From Ascaphus truei (Eukaryota; Chordata; Amphibia; Anura; Ascaphidae), in the NCBI GenBank assembly GCA_036426205.1, contig CM071568.1, positions 121,980,314 to 122,044,313 on the forward strand: 64,000 bases of DNA. The letters are read 5' to 3'. This document shows, one piece after another, positions 1 through 12,685 of the stretch; the first letter of the stretch is position 1; each line of letters begins with the position of its first letter. The notes beneath the pieces are model-generated. The model saw only the letters and a program-made list of their open reading frames with translations, was not told the origin of the DNA and did no database searches. A program made the translations under genes and the position numbers.

Positions 1-270
1 GTATCTCTTACCTGCTGGAAGCCCGCGCGGACATCTAAACAGGTAAGCAGAGGTGTGGAGGCGGTGGGGCAGCATCACAGTCATGCAGGACTCCATACAG
101 CTCCCGCGCGGGCTCCACACTGACCGCTGATGCTGCCCCACCGCCCCCGCACCTCTGCTTACCTGTTCAGATGTCGCCGCGGGCTTCCTCCACCCCAGGT
201 AAGTGAAAAAACGGGTACCCGGCCGGGTACAAGGTGCCAAATCCTCCGGGTACCCGTTACCCGGTTTAAA
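1..270. mobile_element. GC-rich palindromic hAT-like MITE (5' end outside window)
   Basis: Bases 32-77 and 128-174 are near-perfect inverted repeats of about 46 bp around a GC-rich centre. The right part (cagatgtcgccgcgggcttc, then caggtaagtg, then gggtacccg-type repeats) closely matches the right part of the element at 52886-53404. That element has hAT-type ends and an 8-bp TSD, so this copy is put in the same family. The left end is not visible. Confidence 0.6.
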
Positions 271-765
271 AAAAGGCAACGTATTTCTTTCTGATACAAC
301 TTGCATTGCAATTGTTTCATTCTGAAGTACAGGGAGATGTGACCAAGTCCACAAGATTCTTCTTTTTAAAGTATTTCATTTACTATTGCAGGATGAAAAA
401 TGGCAAATGTACACTGCCACATTTTGTATACAGTACATATGCAAATAAATTGTCTTACTTCACAAGATACTTTAACTCAAATGTAATTTATTTGTGCAGA
501 GGACATAGACAGTTGATAACATGCTACATGATTTATTTGCATTTTGTGTTTACATACAGTATAGCGGTGTATATTTTTTATCTTGTTCAAGCTGTGGTAT
601 AGTATTGTACCGAACTGTGGTAGACTTGCCCCATCTGGGCATATGTTACGTTTTTCATTGTATGCATCTATTTTTGTTATTGTAGGATATTGGCTTAGTT
701 TTTATTTATAAGTGAAATCTCTGCAATAGCTGATTGGTATTACCACCCCTCTTGGCCTTTGGCAG

Positions 766-926
766 GTTGATGACATCTTAGGAGAAGGCAGCGATGACAG
801 TGACAGTGAAAAGAAGACTGTGAAGGTAAAGAAACCGCAAAGTACAGCACAAGAAACCCTAATGAGAAATCAAGAACCAAGGACAGAGTCTTCATCAAGT
901 GAAAGTTTGTCAGGCAACACACCCAG
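766..926 (+). CDS. CTDP1: CTDP1 (FCP1) penultimate coding exon
   Basis: This exon encodes part of the C-terminal region of FCP1, the nuclear phosphatase that removes phosphates from the RNA polymerase II CTD so that the polymerase can be recycled. The exon is 161 nt and opens in frame after a tttggcag acceptor. It encodes 53 residues beginning VDDILGEGSDDSDSEKK, then a Lys/Gln-rich and Ser-rich low-complexity stretch ending SLSGNTP. It closes with AG before a gtaaga donor, so the split codon AG|A gives Arg at the next exon. The acidic start matches what I recall of the human FCP1 sequence just before its last exon; the rest is poorly conserved and disordered-looking. The FCP homology (phosphatase) and BRCT domains must lie upstream, outside the window. 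The identity is firm because the phase and motif both fit the exon at 51359. Confidence 0.9.
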
Positions 927-2039
927 GTAAGACTTCTACAAATATATGGATATAGATTTCAGAACGGTTTGTTCTTTGCAGTCATTTTATTTTTGTAGTA
1001 CGAACCATATATATAGTTCTTAACAGAAAAATGCAAGACTCCTCCTACATCCACTGAGATTACACCAGGCACAACATGGGATTGTATGTAGAGATAAAGT
1101 CACTTTTGTACATTTATTTATTTTTGCTTTCAGATTAATTGCTGAAACATTGGAATCTTTAGAGATGGCCAAGTGCCCCCAATGAAACCAGCATAGAATA
1201 CAGTATTTTGTATTTTTCATTGTTATGGAGTTGGCCATTTGAGCTTATATTTGAAAGCTTTGCGAGTCTCAACTTGTGAAATCTGTTAAATTTAGATGAT
1301 GGTACAGTACACGAAGAGTGCTTTTCTTTTATTGCGCCTTAACTACCATATACCCGGTAAAGTTACATTGGGTATATAACTTGGTGCCTTTCTGTGTTTG
1401 GATTGTTTTATATATGATTATAGGCTAAAGATGTTATAATCCGGGCATTATTGAAATCCCTGCTCTGGTTAAAATTCCAGCATTATTCATTCAGTAAATG
1501 GGCCGAAATTTGACACCTTGCCAAGATTTTATTTCCAGCCAATCGGCTTTCCCTTGTCAGAGCAGCTCTTAGAGAGGGGAGGTGATTGGACAGACAGTGA
1601 CTCCGTGCGTGCGTGTGTGTGTGCTCGCGATTAAATTTTTACAACTGGATAAAAAAAACTTTCTTTTGACTTTTAAACTTTGCCTCAATATATTAATAAC
1701 TTCAATTGTTTTTCTAGAAAACTTCGACAAACGCCATCTTAACTGTTGCATCTGTATACGTAATACACGTGTCTGAATGAGATGACAATCTAACTTCTAG
1801 TTTTGCATGAGCAACAGATGTCTGTCCTTGGCATCAGGTGTTTGGCATGTTATTCTTGCAAATTGCTGTCAAGCCAAGGATATTTCACATTTAGTAAATG
1901 TTCCCAAAGCTATTCCCCTCTGCCAGGGAAGAATTGCAACAACCATATTTCAATCTCCCCACTTGCAAACCGAAGTGTTCACCTTTAGTCCTATAAAACC
2001 AATAAAAATAGGAAACTCTCCCGCTTAAAATCTGTCAGA

Positions 2040-3323
2040 AAGATTGAAATAATATTCAGAAGAAAATTTTGAAGTTTGTCTGGCAAAACAGGCGACCTAG
2101 AGTTCGCAAAGATATTCTTTATAAGTCCAAATCAGAAGGAGGCTTAGCTCTTCCAAATTTACAAAACTACTATAGAGCAGCTCAATTAGGGCAACTTGTA
2201 AGCTGGCATTCAAACCCAACCGAAAGGAGGTGGGTCGAGAGAGGATTTGATTTGCTCCCCATGCAGAATAAAAAATCTTCTCTGGTTCAACAAAAAGTCT
2301 AGACCACCCGAGAGTTTCAAGAACCCGGTGATATCCTTTGCCTGTAATATCTGGGACTCCCTCAAATCCAAGTTTCAACTAACCGGTACCCCTTCCCTCA
2401 TGCAACCCCTATTCTCGGACCCCTCTCTTCCTTTTTACACAGAAAACCCGCTCTCCCATACCTGGGTTCCAAAAGGACTCACGAGAGTCAAAGATATTCT
2501 CGTTCAAGGGAAAGTTCCCCCATTCGCTTCTCTTCAAACGAATCATGATATCCCCTCTTCCGATTTTTTCAGATTTCTCCAGGTTAGACATTATATCCAA
2601 TCAGCCTATAAATCAAGCCAACCTCCTACTTTAACTCTGTTTGAGGATTGGTGTTTACACCAGCCCCACACAAAGGACATCATCTCCAGAATTTATCAAA
2701 GTCTATCCTCTATCAAGAGCAATCAAACCCCCGATAAACATATGGTATCCTGGGAAAAAGATCTTAACGTCTGTATAGATCTTGATACCTGGAAAGACAT
2801 CTGGGAAGCTGCCTCCAAAAATTCATCGTGCGTTGTAATAAAAGAGAATATTTACAAGTTAATATACAGATGGTACATGACTCCTGCCAGACTGCACTCT
2901 TTTCTCCCAGGGGTCTCCCCACTATGCTGGCGTGGTTGTGGCGAAGTGGGGAATATTCTGCATATATTCTGGTCATGTCCCAAAATCCAACAAACATGGA
3001 CGGAAGTGTTCACCTTAATACACAAGATCCTAGAAATCACTGTCCCACATGACCCAGTATATATATTGTTAGGCAAGCCAATAGCCAATATTCCCCGAAA
3101 AAAAGCTAGAGTACTAGCCCAAATGTTAAATGCTACACGGTGTACAATTGCCAAAAATTGGAAACAACCTGCCCCCCCATCTTTAAACCAAATAAACAAT
3201 AAAATCTGGCATATAGTTTAAATGGAAAAACTCTCAGCCTATCTGAACGGTTCTACCTCGCGATTTTCTGAGATTTGGGCCCCCTGGTTTCGCCATGCAG
3301 GTATATCCCCATATATAGATTAG
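2040..3323 (+). pseudogene. L1-type LINE ORF2 3' end, 5' truncated and frameshifted
   Basis: This is the C-terminal part of an L1-clade retrotransposon ORF2, after the reverse transcriptase core. The first frame, from about 2069, reads KFVWQNRRPRVRKDILYKSK and then EGGLALPNLQNYYRAAQL, the conserved L1 segment. It shifts frame at about 2250-2280 and continues to 3218 for roughly 310 residues. Near the end is the L1 C-terminal zinc-knuckle-like motif CWRGCGEVGNILHIFWSC, preceded by the family signature YRWYMTPARLH. A TAA at 3219-3221 interrupts the frame, which then resumes through EKLSAYLNGSTSRFSEIWAPW to a TAG at 3321-3323. The endonuclease and catalytic YADD regions are missing. With one frameshift and one internal stop it is dead. 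It is in the same orientation as CTDP1. Confidence 0.88.
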
Positions 3324-4296
3324 AATATTTGGAACAGAGTGATACATGTGGTAACTAAATTGTTGTGTACAATGCTATATTTTTAAAAATTCTTCCCCTG
3401 CCATATTCATTACAGGTGTTATAGGAGATTTGTTTGTATCATAAATGTCCATGGAGCTGAAAGGATAAAATAATACTTATGCTTCAAGAGGTTAACCTAA
3501 TGTATTAAGAAATTAACTGGCACCGGAGGAATCATCCAGACAGTAATTTAGGAAATCTGATAAAGATGATTGATTGGTTTGTAGGTTGTACATTGATGCA
3601 TGCAGAATAAAACAGCCGATGGAAACATTGCATTCTCCATCATGTTGATGATTCATTATCTCTGATGAATTCTCGATGCATGCAAGGAGCGACCAAATAG
3701 AGGTGAACTATGCAGATTATGTGCACGTGAATGCAACAACAATCTCTTCTACTTTTGGTGATGCATCTCTTGGAAAATGGACCAGTACACTTAGCATTTG
3801 CTACTGGCATTATTTCAGTATGGAGTGGATTATTATGATGAAGCCTGTTTTCTGCATCACTCTATAAAGTAATTCAGACTTCATTTTCTTCTCTCAGTAG
3901 CTGCTGCCATGTAGTCTTTCAAGAATAAGTGTGTGCATTTTCAGGATACAGAAATATATGCATATTTTGTGGAGGCGTTAAAATACTTCCCACCTTGGTA
4001 TTCACACTTTGTAACTGGCCTGTCAACAACTGAGCCAATGATTGAGCCCCTTTCTGTGCTGAAGCAGGCATATCCTTAAAACGTGACCTGTTGGTGATCC
4101 TTGTGGACTGGAGTTTCCCACTCCTGTTGTACATGATCTTCCATCTTGTGTAAAGACAATTTTTCTTTAGTTAATTTTAAAAGTTCCTTCACTGCCCAAC
4201 TAGAGAAAATTGGGGAATTGAGGCACATACATTGGAGAAGGCCATTATATCCAGCTCATCAAGGCATATTTAGTGTTGTATGTCTTTATCCGAGCA

Positions 4297-4298
<2 letters not shown>

Positions 4299-4363
<65 letters not shown>

Positions 4364-4442
4364 GTGTGTGTGTGTGCTGTGTGTGTGTGTGTGTTTTTGG
4401 GTGTTTGGTGTGTGGTTGTGTGGTGTGTGTGTGTGTGTGTGT
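4299..4442. repeat. (GT)n microsatellite
   Basis: About 144 bases of mostly perfect TG dinucleotides, with a few T-rich interruptions after 4360. The Cys-Val and Thr-His reading frames across it come from the repeat and are not genes. Confidence 0.97.
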
Positions 4443-4810
4443 ATAAGAAAAAGATAAGTAGCGCCACTAGTGATTGTATTGTAATATAAATATTATGTGC
4501 AATGTGCAAATAAATAATAGTTCTAGAAACTAACTAAGCCTATATATAAAAAAAAACCTGTGTTAAGAAAAATTAGAGTGTAGTGCATAAATACTAGACA
4601 AACTAAAAACTGCACTCTAAATTACATGAAAAATAGAATGTACATGCATAAATAAAAAATCAATATGAAAAATCATATGCAGGAGTCCAAACCCCAGTAT
4701 GAGTCCTGATGGGTGAATCAGAGCAAAAAATGTCCAAAGTCCAGTGGTACACGGCTGCTCTCAAATGGAAGAACCAGTTCCAATGTAGATTCTATAGAAA
4801 CAAAAGAAAA

Positions 4811-5362
4811 CAGAGAGCGCATGCCCCATAGCGTAAAATTGTACATTTAATAAAAATAGGGATAGGGAAAGGGATTAAATAACACGCAATTTGTGATCAT
4901 ATCACCACCAACAAGGTAAGCACCGCCCCGGACCACGTCGACAGTCCAGAAGGAGATTTCCTGCCGATTCACCAGTAAGAGTTCATCCTCTGTTAAGTCC
5001 CGCAGATTGTATTCCACGTGTCTGCTTCCAGTGTAGCTTACGAGTATCGACCTCAATACTGCTCCCTGCACGCTTCGGCCGTAAAGCGTGCACGTGCGTG
5101 ATGTCGTAATTGCGTACCCTGACGCGTTTCGTCACACTTTGCAACTTTATCAAAGGGAATGATCAAATCTTGCTGGTGAATCGGCAGGAAATCTCCTTTT
5201 GGACTGTCGACGTGGTCCGGGACGGTGCTTACCTCGTTGGTGGTGATATGATCACAAATTGCGTGTTATTTACTATCTTTGTGAGTGTTTTTAATCCCTT
5301 TCCCTATCCCTATTTTTATTAAATGTACAATTTTACGCTATGGGGCGTGCACTCTCTGGTTT
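4811..5362. mobile_element. Foldback element with GAAACG-type central motif
   Basis: Left arm 4811-4975 and right arm 5176-5362 are inverted copies; for example gcgtaaaattgtacatttaa near 4828 recurs inverted near 5315-5335, and the ctgtcgac core appears in both arms. The centre carries, read on the minus strand, TTTGATAAAG, a short wobble-paired stem, then CGAAACGCGTC at 5121-5155. Only one arm keeps this motif. No transposase and no clear TSD were seen. Confidence 0.75.
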
Positions 5363-5582
5363 CTTTTTGTACATATATACACTCACTCACTGCTCCGTTA
5401 TAAATTCAGGTGTTCATTGTCTTGGGAAAGAACTATTGTGTACCCAAGGCTTGTATTAAAGGGTCTGTCTTACATAGCCAGTAATGAACTTATTTTTATT
5501 CAATCTCCCTTGGATAATTTTACTTATTTGTATCCTGTGGAAATCAAATGATTTGTTTTTCTACTGGTCTGATCAGATCGTT

Positions 5583-5746
5583 GTTTTTCAAACCTCTCCT
5601 TGTGACCCACGACCAACACCAGGTTTCTGAGGAAACCACCTAACATTATATTAATATGCAAAACAAAGTGCATTCACCTAGATTCAAGCACATTGGTTTT
5701 TCCCAAAACCTGGTGTGGCAGTGTCACAAGGAAAGGTTTGAAAAAC
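5583..5746. mobile_element. Short palindromic MITE
   Basis: The ends are inverted repeats: gtttttcaaacctctccttg at the left and caaggaaaggtttgaaaaac at the right. Both arms also hold the accaggttt motif internally. The element is about 164 bp with no coding capacity. The superfamily is not certain because no convincing TSD is seen. Confidence 0.6.
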
Positions 5747-7380
5747 ACCATTCAATAATTCCTAATGCATACTTCTGTTTAATCGGCAAAAAAAGGCATT
5801 GGCATTATTTGTTCTTGCCACCAACGGACACCATAATTGACAGACATCACTTACAAGAGCTTTGATTTGCGTTTGAAATACCTGGGATATGTTGAAGAAT
5901 TAATTCTGGCTAATAAGCATGTAACGTACTATAGTTTTCTTTGGTCCTAGATGGCACTGCTTCTTTAAACCTTACCTTGACATGCTTTATCCTTGCATAT
6001 GAACAGAGCAAGATACTCTAGTGCTCCCATTGTTAGAGGCAGGAAATATTACAATTAAGAGGGAGGTCATGAGGTGCTATACCTACACTTTTGAAACGTT
6101 TACAGTGGGAATAAATTGGATTTATGCACAGTTAAAATGTTGGGAGAAAAGACTTCATTCATTTTATAGTAAAACAAAAAGTGTGAGGAGTATGAACAGG
6201 ACACCCTTCCCATTTTCTAGATTTTAGACCCATTTGTTGTCCACCAAATACTCTTGATGTCGACTTTGTATGTGCTTTGTTTTTGATGTCCGTTTTCTGG
6301 CACTCTTGTTTCATCTGTGGGGTGTAGTGTGTGCACACATCTTGTATAACTCTTAAATGTTGTAACCTCCTTCAATAGAAGGACTGGGTGTGATGAGGTC
6401 CTTCATGATCTTTTTCCAGATGCCTTGTTACCACAAATGTCCATGGCGAGATCTTCCCCATTTGGGACAGAAGACAAATGTTACCAGTCCTTTAAGAGGA
6501 GTTGCTTTAGAATAACATGTTTTTCAGGAGCATTTTCCCCTGCTTGCTTCTAATATCTTTCTTTACTGTTTTGCAAAGCACAATAAATTGTTGGCACTGT
6601 CCAGTTTGGTGCTAGTTAATAAAGCAAGAGGCAATAGACTAATTATTAATCGGAGACTGAGGTGCACAACTTAAGTTTACTGATGCTTCTCTTTGACACT
6701 TGATGCTGCGTGTTTGGCAGTGTTGAACTGTTGTGCTTAGTTTAAGACCTGAATTGTCTCATCAGAGCTGTATGTTCATCATTTGTGGCTTCAGGCTAAT
6801 GTATCTTGAATACACCGATCTTTTAACCAATATTCAAGTGGCAACTGTAATGAAAATGCTGTGAGATATTGAGTATTTTAATAAATATGGCACATCAGGG
6901 GCTAAATGTACTTGCAAAATTGTCTTAAAAATACAAGACCCTGGCAGGTCAAGATTATTTCTGTTTGTGTTGATCTAGAAAGTGATCTTAAACAGTGCAT
7001 TATCATTGATTGCCCTCTAAAAGCGAAATATGTATATTATCGAAGTCTCGTAAAAATACACTGATGTTGGGCAGTCGGCCTCAAGGGAGCATCACATTCT
7101 TGAAATATTCTCTGTGACAAACAGGTCACCGTTTAGTTTGAGGTCTATTCTAAATCTGAACAGATCATGGGGCTGACACCTGTTCACGAGAATTACAGAT
7201 TAATCTTTGTAACAGATACGATTAACCGAATTAAGTGATGCCAAACACTTCATTATTATGAATTGCAATAGACAGATGTCCATTTGTCACTCAAACTTAG
7301 GAGCACGTCAGTCAAATATAGTCTTGTTGCATTTGACCTGAAACACATTGATGAGTCACGTTATTCAAAGTATTATAGAA
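5747..7380. other. Intronic sequence without recognised gene or repeat
   Basis: AT-rich sequence with no exon-like reading frame and no recognised transposon ends. The stretch 6890-7380 has mixed composition and no simple repeats, and could include conserved non-coding sequence, but nothing here proves that. Confidence 0.5.
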
Positions 7381-7399
7381 ATAAGAATGAGAGATTTTA

Positions 7400-9780
7400 T
7401 ATATTCATTTATTATTTATTTATAAAATGTTTTTTTTTTTTACTAAAGTAATACATTGAGTTGCCTCTCGTTTTCTAGTGTGTCCTGGGCATAGTTATGA
7501 TGACAAATAATACATGGTTACAAATACATAGTTACATTAAGTGAACAGGGTATACATTATATACAAGACATTGTATGCACAGTTAAAGATAATAAATTAT
7601 TGGTGTATGTAACAGTTTCAGGCCAGATTAAAATGTGAGACTGCTTTAGTTTTGAAAGAACTTAGACTCGTGGTGGCTGAGAGTCTCCGGTAGATTGTTC
7701 CAGTTTTGGGGTGCACGGTCAGAGGAGGAGAGGCCAGATACTTTGCTGAACCTTGGGACCATGAACAGTCTTTTGGAGTCAGATCTCAGATAAGTGCTAC
7801 ATGTGGTAGGAGCTTGTTCAGATAGACGGGTAGCTTGCCCAGAAAGTATTTGAAGGCAAGACAGGAGAGATGAACTTTGTGCTTAGACTCAAGTGATGAC
7901 CAATCTAGTTCTTTGAGCATTTCTCAGTGATGTGTGTTGTATTGGCATTGGAGAACAAAACAGCATATTGAATTGTAGAGGGTATCAAGTTTGCTAAGGT
8001 GGGTTTGGGTGCCGAGCCGTATACTATGTCCCCATAGTAGATTATTGGCATTAGCATCTGCTGTGCAATATGCTTTCTGACTAGCAGACTTTGGGAGGAT
8101 TTGTTCCTATAAAGTACACCTAGTTTGGATGTCAGGGTATCAATGTGCATCCCGAATGTTAAATGGGAGTCAAACCATATGCCCAAGTATTTAAAACTAG
8201 TAACAGGTGTTAGGGTGGTATTAACGTTGGTTCTAATCTGGAGCTCAGTCATTGGAAGCCTTAAAAATGTTGCCTTGGTCCCAAATACCATTGTTACAGT
8301 CTTGTCAGTGTGTAAAAACAGTTTGTTTTGCGAGATCCCATTTTCAATTCTCAAAGTCAGATTGAAGTATGTGTTCAAGGTTGAAGAGGCTAGAGCTGTG
8401 TGCACATAAGATTGCATCATCTACATGCATGTGTATTGAAGCTCCCTTACAAGCTGTAGGAAGATAATTAATGAACACTGAGAAGAGTAAGAGCCCCAGA
8501 ACAGAGCCTTGCGGAACATCACAGGTGATATCCAATGGGTTGGAGTTAGAGCCTGAAATGGACACATGTTGGGCTCTACCTGATAGGTAGGAATGAAACC
8601 AGTTTAAAGCATGCTCCCCTATTCCAGAGTACTGAAGTTTAAGCAAGATAACATGATCAGCAGTATCAAAAGCCTTAGCAAAATCTAGGCATATTGCACA
8701 AGTGAGTTGTTCCATTCCACACTGGATCTTACTGCAAACTTTTAGCAGGATAATTACCATGGAGTGTTTGGGGCGAAAGCCAGATTGGAATTGGCTAGGG
8801 AAATTTGTCTTGGTATAGTAATCGTTAATTGGAAGTGAACATATGTTTCCATGACTGGATAGTATTGGGAGAGATTGGCCTGTAGTTTGAGACAGTATTT
8901 TTGTCCCCACTTTTGAAGATTGGGACAACTCTGGCAGTTTTCTATGTCTTGGGGATATGGCCTGCAGACAGGATAGAGTTGACTATAGAAGCAATGGCTG
9001 GGGTACCAAGTTTTAGGAACTTAGATTGCAGTAAGTTAGGTCCACATTGGCTGCTTAGTTTTAATTTGAGGAGCGCTTGTGTAATCTCCTTGTCAGATAC
9101 TGGGACAAATTGAAAATTGTGTGCAGTGTTGGGAGAGGGTGGGGTTATAGGAATATTCTCAGAATGAGGTTCATGTTTGTGGTTTGGGTTGAGTTTCGCT
9201 AATAAGTTAGTAGCACACCCCACAAAGTAATCATTGAATGCATTTGCAATGTCAGTGGGATTTGTCAGAGTAATATCCCCCTTAGTGATATTACTTGGTT
9301 GTAGATGGCTGGACTATATTGTGGATAACCTTCCAAAAGTTAGCTGGGTTTTATGTATTCTGGCGAAGATTGTCAGAGTAATATTGTGCTTTTGCATGTC
9401 TTTGCCTTGTGCACATATTCCACATGCATCTGTAGTTATTAAGATCCTTGGTAGTGCCAGTTACTTTGCAGCTTTTCCACAAGGCATCCCTGAAATGGTA
9501 GAGCGCTATATGGTAAATTGTAACCCACGGAAGGTGGGCCCTCCGTACTCTTATTCTGCGTAGTGGAGCATGGGTATCAGAGTTTTTAGAACTCGGATTG
9601 GAAATAGTCGAGCGCAGAATCAGGGTCGGGAATTAAGTTGATTCTGTACCAGTTGGTAAGGTCAGACAGAAACTGTTGTGGGTTAAAGTTTCTAAATGTT
9701 ATTGTGAGGAGAACTTCGGGGCTTGATTGGGATGGTTTAATTTTCTTTACACAGTATTTACACAGAGAGCTGTTTTTTTT
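7400..9780 (-). pseudogene. L2/CR1-clade LINE, ORF2 fragment
   Basis: Minus-strand remnants of a Jockey-superfamily LINE. Frame 9223-8942 holds the segment before the fingers (ITQALLKLKLSSQCGPNLLQ). Frame 8928-8344 (194 residues) holds the reverse transcriptase: FQSGFRPKHS at 47-56, LDFAKAFDTADH with the first Asp at residue 82, VPQGSVLG at 138-145, and the catalytic box as HVDD at 168-171 where an active enzyme has YADD or FADD. Frame 8420-7905 holds the thumb (SFKYLGIWFDSHLTF). The gene-end and 3' tail then run to about 7400. Several frameshifts and the His-Val box show it is inactive. It lies antisense to CTDP1. The 5' endonuclease part is missing or decayed past about 9.78 kb. Confidence 0.85.
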
Positions 9781-12685
9781 TCCCCCTTAAATCATAAAAA
9801 TGTAATTGAGAGTGATGAAAGGGGTGGGTAAGGACACACCTAGAAGTTGCTTTTTTCAGTGTGTTTCAATGTATAAGGTTTTGGAATATAAACCTTGCAT
9901 TTGGGATTATGAAATAGATTTTAACCAAGGGGAATATCTTATGCCAACTAGACAGGTGACATTTCATATTCTCAATTCTAGACCCTTTGAGGTGGAATCT
10001 GATAGAATTTGCTAACATACGTTGCCAAACATTTCTGTTTATCCTTTTTATTTGATGAAACAGTCTGCCTTTATTGTATGGTATGTTCTTGAAACAATCA
10101 TTTTCTGTAAACTAAGCACTGTACTACTTTTGTATATTAAATCTAAACTTTATCTTTGGGCTCTGAGCTTGAACGTTTTGTAGAGTAATTTACATTTTAG
10201 GACTCATTTTCCTATAACAGATTTTTGTGTTAAGTACATATTTTCTTTAGTAAACAGGGACCAAAGACACTGCCAATTTCATTTTTCGAAATTACATTTT
10301 TGATAACTGCTGGTGGCAGTGGTTAAAGATATATTGTTACGGATTGAGGGGAGATATTATTCGTTTGAGGGATCCTGCCGACAGAAGAATGGATCAGCTC
10401 GATAGCTGTGTGTTATTAATCCTTGTCACGTACACAAGACACGTGCTTACACGTGTGCTTTTCGTGACCGTAACTAAGCAATTATACAACGCTTTCCCTT
10501 TCACCTTTATTATGAATTCTCCCAAAAATCTGTTGTATCCGTGTTTAATTTTGTGAAAATAAGTATGAAATTGATATGATGCACCAGTGCTTCTTTTGAA
10601 AGTATGAAGCCTCCTTAGGATTTGTTCTCACAAATGAAGTAGTTCACCACAAAGTTCTCGGATTTAGATAGAGGCAATGTCTTCAATACTGGAGAAAATA
10701 ACCGCAACGACAGGTCTTGTTCCAAATGAGTTCACGCATTCTTCAACCCACTGCAACCTTGCCAGTTTCAGTTTAATCTGTTACACACTACATCCCTTTT
10801 TTTTTTCTTCTTAAGGACAGTTCTCCGGTTTACAGGTAACGGTAACCTGTCGTTAATCCCCTCCCTCCGCTGACAGAAATCCTCAACTCTGCATTGCATA
10901 TCTTCCCCCAAGAGGCACATTTTACCCCGTTTCTCTTTTTTTTAATGGGTTTTTGATTTAAAAGAAAAGTTTGGCAATGGGATTGTTTTGCTGTCGATTT
11001 TTATTGAAATGAAAGTTTAATTGGAAAAGCCAGTTGGGGCTCATTACTTTTGAGATGAGACAGATGTAGATTTGTGTGCACGAGCGCTCCCTTATATACA
11101 TACAGTAGTAAGGAAACCTTTTAATCCTTGCTAGGAAGACAGGACTTGGCATATAAATTATGCACAATTTATAACGCCCCATCCCTCAGTTTTTATTACT
11201 CTATACTCCAAATCCACTCTTCCCGAACGGGGGTGGAGGGTGAAGTTAAATGGGACTACATTGGTAGTGGTTAGGGAAAACCACTGCAACATCGGTGGCC
11301 CTACTGATAATCTGTTTTTTTCTACCTGTTGCTGAGGTCTGGCAAAGGATCCCAGTAGAAAGCTGCACCTTTTATATGTTGGGGTAAGGGGGAGAGGGGA
11401 TATCTGAGTTATTGTTGCTGCTTAGGATTTCCTGGGAGTCTTGGGGAGCAAATGCAGTTGGTTGAAGCAGAATGAAAGCAGCACCGGCTGCAGCAGGGAA
11501 GGGGAGGACAAAGTTGTAAACCCGATGGCCATGCAGGTGCAAGCTCATTTATAAATATCCTAAGGGCAGTTTAAAGGTAAAACCAAGTGGGGCAGACTTT
11601 GCTGCTGCTGCTGCTTTAAAAGTTTTTTGTTTGTTGACGTGGCTTTAATTGAGGGGGGTGGAGGGTTTAATCTTAAAATCAAATTGTGGAAGCATTTATT
11701 TATTTTGGTACTGGGGGGGAGGAGGGTGGAGAATCCTGAGCATGTTGAGACTATTTCAGTATCACAAATATCATGAGATCTTTAAACTGTAAATATCAAG
11801 ATGTATCCATGTTCTTATTACTTTAAAGTGTTCAAATGTTTCCATAAATCTAAATTCTAAAAGCAGTCCTAGAGTTGACTTGTCTGCAACATATCCCAGG
11901 GGTGTGATAGTGCCGCATATTGGATGTTGTCATGTCTATGGAAGTAAACCTATTAGCAGCATGCTGTGCTCACCCAGCCACAGAACACAAATCACGTAGT
12001 TGGCCAGCGAGAGAAGATAAATGCTTGTGCCAAATGCTTGTTCCCTCTAGCAAATTGTTTTGTGTTCATGAAAACCAAACAATCCACAAATCGGTCTACA
12101 GAGAAATGTGTACATTATCCTTTGTCAGCTGGCATTGTGCTGGCATTGTGCTGCAAAATTTACTTTGTAAAGAGTTTAATATCTTGAAGGTCCTTCCACG
12201 TTTATTGGCGACACATCATTAAATCTTCTTTACTTTCCATTTCATTGTCCTTTACAGCAGACAATCTTTGTTAAAGCCTGAAAAGCTCAGAGAGGCATTG
12301 TGGGGTTTAACCACATCTGACAATGTACGTGATACATTGTACAATAATGCTGAATATCTCTGTATGCCTCTACAATTCCATAGCTGCTTCCTAGAGAAAA
12401 TTGAACTAGTAAAATCTGCACTGTAGCATAGATCAGCCTTATAATATATACTCATTACATTTAGATTGTATGTATTAAACATTGTAAGGGTTAATCAACT
12501 ATTGCACTTCAGTCAAACCAACTTTTACTTTTATCTGTAAAATGAAAATGTATTGAAGACTTTGAAAAGTTCCAAACTGCAGTTCTTTAGATGTGTGCAT
12601 TGTGTTTCAGCAATGAAGTACACCCTAAACCACTTCATTATTGGCTATTAAGCGCTTAAGACTGTACACTTGTGCGTGCACGCAC
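9781..12685. other. Intronic sequence without recognised gene
   Basis: No exon or transposon could be supported. The interval 11220-11720 contains several purine-rich G runs, a short CTG run near 11600 and an Sp1/E-box-like composition, and might be regulatory. A short inverted repeat (gtcacg with cgtgac) spans about 10426-10470. Confidence 0.45.

Noticed and set aside
2247..3221. A 324-codon frame as a host gene
   Set aside because: It carries the L1 ORF2 C-terminal signatures and the matching upstream part lies in another frame, so it is a LINE remnant.
4146..4509. Cys-Val or Thr-His repeat proteins at 4.1-4.5, 23.3-23.8 and 49.7-49.9 kb
   Set aside because: They are translations of (GT)n microsatellites in different frames and have no other coding evidence.
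7905..9223. An active reverse transcriptase gene
   Set aside because: It has frameshifts between segments and the catalytic box is HVDD.
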